Assembly: GCA_021821185.1 (NCBI GenBank)
Contig: JAKACU010000037.1
Span: forward strand, 1 to 18,850
Length of the DNA stretch: 18,850 bases
DNA from: Bacillota bacterium
GTDB lineage: Bacteria; Bacillota; Bacilli; Alicyclobacillales; SLC66
Direction of reading: 5' to 3'
This document shows positions 15,829 through 18,850 of this stretch, in pieces. The notes under the pieces are model-generated. The model did not search any database. It saw nothing but the letters and a program-made list of their open reading frames with translations, and was not told the origin of the DNA. The first letter of the stretch is position 1. Every line of letters starts with the position of its first letter. A program made the translations under genes and the position numbers.

Positions 15829-17742
15829 GTGTATGTCTATCTTTTAGCGCCCTTGTTGCTGATGATTGCCGTGGTAATGGGATGGGGTCCAAGGCACCTT
15901 CCACTTCGCGGTTATGGGATGATGGGCATTGCTGTCGTCATCTTAGCCATCATCGAATACTTCACTGGCTACTTTCCGGCAATCACCATTCCATTTCTTG
16001 TTTTTATTGTCTTGCTGGCGGCAACCGTTCGTGGTATCCGATACGTGTTGGAACGTTCCTTTCCGCTTTTGACACGAAATAAAACAGCCATGTATATTGC
16101 CATCGCTATACTTGTCGTTGTGATTATCACGGTATTTAGCTTTGGTGGCTTAATTACGATCGGACTTATCGTATGGTCCATCTACCAAGGTACCCGGCAG
16201 CCTAAAGGCCCTAGACCCATCAACCAAACCGGAGGGGTTGCGGGTTCCATTGAAAGTATGCGAAAAGCGTTACAAAAGTTAGGGCCACTATCCATGCTAG
16301 TCATCGGCACCGCAGCAGCTTTTATTGTTGCGCTCATGATCTCAGGCACGGCGGTTAACCTTTCTGCCGCACTCACCTATGGCCCACAAGTCGACTTAGT
16401 CCATGCTAAAACTACGTCTACTTTGCCGCTCATAGCGGTCAATGATGTGCCCATCGTAGAACGCGACAGCGCTAGTCTCGTGTTATCGAATGCGATCGGG
16501 TCCTTAGGACCGCAATACCATGTATCGCAAAGTGGTTTATCTTTAGTACGTTATCATGGTCAATTGGTCTGGACATCGCCTTTAGACTACAATAACGGAT
16601 TGATCTGGCTCACACGCCACATTTCCCCTGGCTATGTGTGGACATCGGCAAACAATCCTTCCGCTAAGCCAGTCCTTGTTTTAACCAAATCGTACATAAT
16701 CACGCCTAAGGCAGGTTTTTCATACAATCTCGCGCGCGTATTGTACCAGAATTTCCCGACAAAAATCATTGGAACGTCAGATTGGGAGATTGATCCGTCA
16801 GGTAACGGCTTTTGGGTAACATCGTTATATGAGCCAGCACCTGGCTTGGCGGGCTTGGTCACCCGTGTTATTGTCGGCTCTGCCATCACAGATCCGACCA
16901 CAGGACGCGTGAGCTATTACCCTTTAGGGCAGCAACCTTCTTGGGTCAGCCAAATTGTCGGGCCTAACTTTGCCCAAAACGAAGCGCAACGTTTTGGGTG
17001 GGATCGCGCGGGCTTTATTGCATCGTCCTTAACACATCAGCTCGCTACAAAACCTGTTCATGCCACTCCGTATAACGTTCTTTTAGGCAACGGTGGGCTC
17101 GGTTGGGAGATTCCAATGACCTCGCCGAATCCTGGTGACAACTCCTTATCGGGTGTCATTCTTGTTGATGCCGAAACCAACCAAGTGACTTTCACACCAT
17201 TTACCGGTCTTCAAAATGACCTTTCCATCTCACAACGCATCGACGGTGCGACTCTCAACACGTCGTTACAGTCGGGACGTGCTCTGTTATACAATGTCGC
17301 TGGTACACTCGCCTATATCGCTCCCGTCGTCAATCAATCGGGGATCGTGCAGCAAGTTGCCATTACGGATCCGAAAAACGTCGCCCAACCGGTTATCGCA
17401 GGCACGATGAGCGATGCTGTTGCTGGATGGCAAGCTTATTTGGCAGGAGCGAACACGGGAACAACGGGGGCAGCAACTGGTCTAACCACAACAACAGGCG
17501 TCATATCGCGCGTAGGCAGTTTACTTCAATCAAGTGGCGCAAATAGTGCAGCAGTTAAAGAATATTGGCTGTTCTTAGTGAACGGCGTAGCCTATAGAGC
17601 ATCGTTATCTATCGATCCTAACGTGGTACCCTTTGTACAAGCTGGAGATCACGTAACCGTATCCTACTATGCCAGTTCAGTTGCACCCATTACGATTCAA
17701 TCGATCGTCGATCACAGTTTACGAACAACGTCCTTGAAATAA
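15829..17742 (+). CDS. Large membrane protein with PepSY-like external segments, function unknown
   Basis: 637 residues with a GTG start, nine bases after GGAG. Six hydrophobic segments are visible: about 3-20, 29-49, 50-68, 88-104, 106-120 and 153-177. A basic loop rich in Pro, Arg and Lys lies at 121-152. Residues 180-637 are polar and probably outside the membrane. That part has repeated units: an N-terminal block IPVV-like (LIAVNDVPIVERDSA, then LVWTSPLDYNNG and SPGYVW), then two strand-turn motifs of the PepSY kind, ITDPTTGRVSYYPL (353-366) and LVDAETNQVTFTPF (445-458), and a third block with VAPVVNQSGIVQQVAITDP-like character (498-515). A threonine-rich linker (542-557) leads to a compact C-terminal module that looks like an OB-type beta barrel. 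I recall similar large proteins of unknown role in Firmicutes but can name no function. It is a lone gene, divergent from the ABC operon and convergent with glk. Confidence 0.85.
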   Translation: MYVYLLAPLLLMIAVVMGWGPRHLPLRGYGMMGIAVVILAIIEYFTGYFPAITIPFLVFIVLLAATVRGIRYVLERSFPLLTRNKTAMYIAIAILVVVIITVFSFGGLITIGLIVWSIYQGTRQPKGPRPINQTGGVAGSIESMRKALQKLGPLSMLVIGTAAAFIVALMISGTAVNLSAALTYGPQVDLVHAKTTSTLPLIAVNDVPIVERDSASLVLSNAIGSLGPQYHVSQSGLSLVRYHGQLVWTSPLDYNNGLIWLTRHISPGYVWTSANNPSAKPVLVLTKSYIITPKAGFSYNLARVLYQNFPTKIIGTSDWEIDPSGNGFWVTSLYEPAPGLAGLVTRVIVGSAITDPTTGRVSYYPLGQQPSWVSQIVGPNFAQNEAQRFGWDRAGFIASSLTHQLATKPVHATPYNVLLGNGGLGWEIPMTSPNPGDNSLSGVILVDAETNQVTFTPFTGLQNDLSISQRIDGATLNTSLQSGRALLYNVAGTLAYIAPVVNQSGIVQQVAITDPKNVAQPVIAGTMSDAVAGWQAYLAGANTGTTGAATGLTTTTGVISRVGSLLQSSGANSAAVKEYWLFLVNGVAYRASLSIDPNVVPFVQAGDHVTVSYYASSVAPITIQSIVDHSLRTTSLK

Positions 17743-17800
17743 GTAAAAAACACACTCGGCCTTTGCTGATTGTTCTGAACAGCAAAGGCCTCATTTACTT
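17741..17800. terminator. Two-tier bidirectional terminator between convergent genes
   Basis: GGCCTTTGCTG (17758-17768) pairs perfectly with CAGCAAAGGCC (17780-17790) around an 11-base loop. An outer pair AAGTAAA (17741-17747) and TTTACTT (17794-17800) can extend the structure. The plus-strand gene stops at 17742 and the minus-strand glucokinase gene at 17802, so both use it. On the minus strand a run of six T follows the inner hairpin; on the plus strand the tail is TCATTTACTT. Confidence 0.75.
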
Positions 17801-17801
17801 C

Positions 17802-18698
17802 CTAGGGAACTAAGCATGCTGCCCCAATCACGCCGACATCTTGCCGCAAATGAGCAAAATAAAATGATACATCACGATAAGGCGGCATGACATGCGTCAC
17901 GACATAATGTGACACATGATCAAGTAACATGGATCCCATTTGCGTCACACCACCGCCTAGCACGATACGTTCTGGATCAAAAGCGTGAACAAGATTGACC
18001 AGCCCTGCCCCTAGTGCATCAAAAGCGTCATCTAAGATTTTCTGAGCCAACGAATCGCCATCGTGAGCGCGTTGTCCCACCTCTTGCGTTGTCATGGGGC
18101 GGGAAAACACGCGTGAGGCAGTCTCCGCTATAGCTGGACCTGATGCCAGCGCTTCTAAACAACCACGATTACCACACGTGCAAAGCTTCCCATTTATTGC
18201 ATCGATCGATACATGACCAAATTCAGCAGACATGCCTCGGCGACCACGTATAATTTGCCCATGTTCCACAACGCCACCACCGATTCCCGTGCTGATCGTC
18301 ATATAAAGCATACTACTTGACCCGCGACCACACCCATAGCGATATTCTGCCAAGCCTGCGACACTTGCATCATTGTCAAGAAACGTAGGAAGTTGCATCA
18401 CTGACTCGATACGTGATCGTAGTGGCACTTGCTCAAACCCCGGCAGATTGGGCGGTGATTCCACGACACCTGTAGATACATTAAGCGGACCAGGCGAACC
18501 TATACCGATACCCCGAACATCCTTTTTATCAACGCATTGCATGAGCTGTTGCATTAGCTTTACCATATCGCTAATCACCGCATCCGATCCACGATACGCT
18601 AATGTCTTACATTCCATTACATGTGCAACACTGCCGTCGTCTTGCATGAGCCCAGCACGAATTTTAGTACCACCCAAATCAACACCCAATGCCAACAT
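17802..18698 (-). CDS. glkA: ROK-family glucokinase
   Basis: Phosphorylates glucose with ATP to glucose 6-phosphate in the cytoplasm. 298 residues from the ATG at 18698. The ATP phosphate-binding motif DLGGTKIRAG starts at residue 7, the catalytic Asp lies in FLDNDASVAG, and TISTGIGGGVV follows. The ROK zinc motif is complete: GHVSID, then CTCGNRGCLEA with His and three Cys. The C-terminal adenosine-binding glycine block is RIVLGGGV. GAGGTG (18709-18714) lies ten bases before the ATG. The frame extends to a GTG at 18716, but the ATG gives the usual glucokinase N-terminus. Related ROK proteins are fructokinases, N-acetylglucosamine kinases or NagC/XylR repressors; there is no helix-turn-helix here, and the sequence fits glucokinase best. 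It is convergent with the membrane protein gene. No clear promoter is visible in the short gap upstream (18717-18783). Confidence 0.9.
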   Translation of the reverse strand: MLALGVDLGGTKIRAGLMQDDGSVAHVMECKTLAYRGSDAVISDMVKLMQQLMQCVDKKDVRGIGIGSPGPLNVSTGVVESPPNLPGFEQVPLRSRIESVMQLPTFLDNDASVAGLAEYRYGCGRGSSSMLYMTISTGIGGGVVEHGQIIRGRRGMSAEFGHVSIDAINGKLCTCGNRGCLEALASGPAIAETASRVFSRPMTTQEVGQRAHDGDSLAQKILDDAFDALGAGLVNLVHAFDPERIVLGGGVTQMGSMLLDHVSHYVVTHVMPPYRDVSFYFAHLRQDVGVIGAACLVP

Positions 18699-18783
18699 GC
18701 CGGTACTGCACCTCACTTTTCGAAGATAGATTAGCGTATTCCTTCCTATCAGGCATCCCTAGCATGTTGCGAGTTTCGTTAAA

Positions 18784-18809
18784 TAGCCCTCCTTTGTAGA
18801 GGAGGGCTA
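18784..18809 (-). terminator. Hairpin terminator upstream of glucokinase
   Basis: TAGCCCTCCT (18784-18793) and AGGAGGGCTA (18800-18809) form a perfect GC-rich 10-bp stem with a six-base loop. On the minus strand it is followed by TTTAACG, a short T run. It would end a minus-strand gene entering from the right edge. Confidence 0.6.
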
Positions 18810-18826
18810 ATGTTAATCAATTGTAC

Positions 18827-18850
18827 TTATTTCATCAAATTGCGGAGGAC
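18827..18850 (-). CDS. Possible last codons of a minus-strand gene at the window edge
   Basis: On the minus strand the window opens with codons reading V-L-R-N-L-M-K followed by TAA at 18827-18829. The terminator hairpin starts 17 bases later. The position fits the C-terminus of a gene lying mainly beyond the right edge, upstream of glucokinase. Seven codons are far too few to name it, and the reading frame is inferred only from the stop-to-hairpin spacing. Confidence 0.3.
   Translation of the reverse strand, partial: VLRNLMK

Noticed and set aside
15666..16082. Open frame of 138 codons overlapping the start of the membrane protein gene
   Set aside because: It is out of frame with the membrane protein, which has a ribosome site, membrane helices and a matching terminator; the alternative has none of these.

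Overview
The window looks like chromosomal DNA from a low-to-mid-GC Gram-positive bacterium of the Bacilli. The main evidence is an AddA/AddB helicase-nuclease pair of the Bacillus type (instead of RecBCD), Bacillus-like hexuronate catabolism proteins, strong GGAGG-type ribosome binding sites and several GTG/TTG starts. A spore-forming or acidophilic relative of the Alicyclobacillaceae would fit, but that is only an impression. Most of the window is ordinary housekeeping and sugar metabolism. I see no phage, transposon, CRISPR array, tRNA or rRNA.

Region 1 (1-2838) is a hexuronate locus. uxaC (glucuronate isomerase) and the 5' part of uxuA (mannonate dehydratase, cut by the window edge) are read on the minus strand. 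They are divergent from an AraC-family regulator on the plus strand. The shared intergenic region holds an extended -10 promoter and a near-perfect 11-bp direct repeat that is a good candidate operator.

Region 2 (2839-3261) holds a decayed fragment of an MFS transporter, a strong hairpin terminator, and a possible 55-residue protein reading the other way.

Region 3 (3075-15733, minus strand) is one long probable operon: a stand-alone ABC ATPase, addB, addA, metH, a ketopantoate-reductase-like gene, and perhaps the small ORF. The genes are separated by 8-25 bases or overlap, and one good promoter lies in front of the ABC gene. AddAB processes double-strand breaks for recombination; MetH makes methionine from homocysteine using cobalamin. 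Their linkage is positional and no shared function is evident.

Region 4 (15734-17800, plus strand) is a single gene for a 637-residue membrane protein. It has six predicted membrane segments and a large external part built of PepSY-like segments; its function is unknown. It ends at a two-tier hairpin shared with the convergent gene downstream.

Region 5 (17801-18850, minus strand) carries a ROK-family glucokinase. Upstream of it is a terminator hairpin, and then what may be the last seven codons of another minus-strand gene at the window edge. No clearly new system is present. The best leads are the unknown membrane protein, the direct-repeat operator and the odd gene order of region 3.
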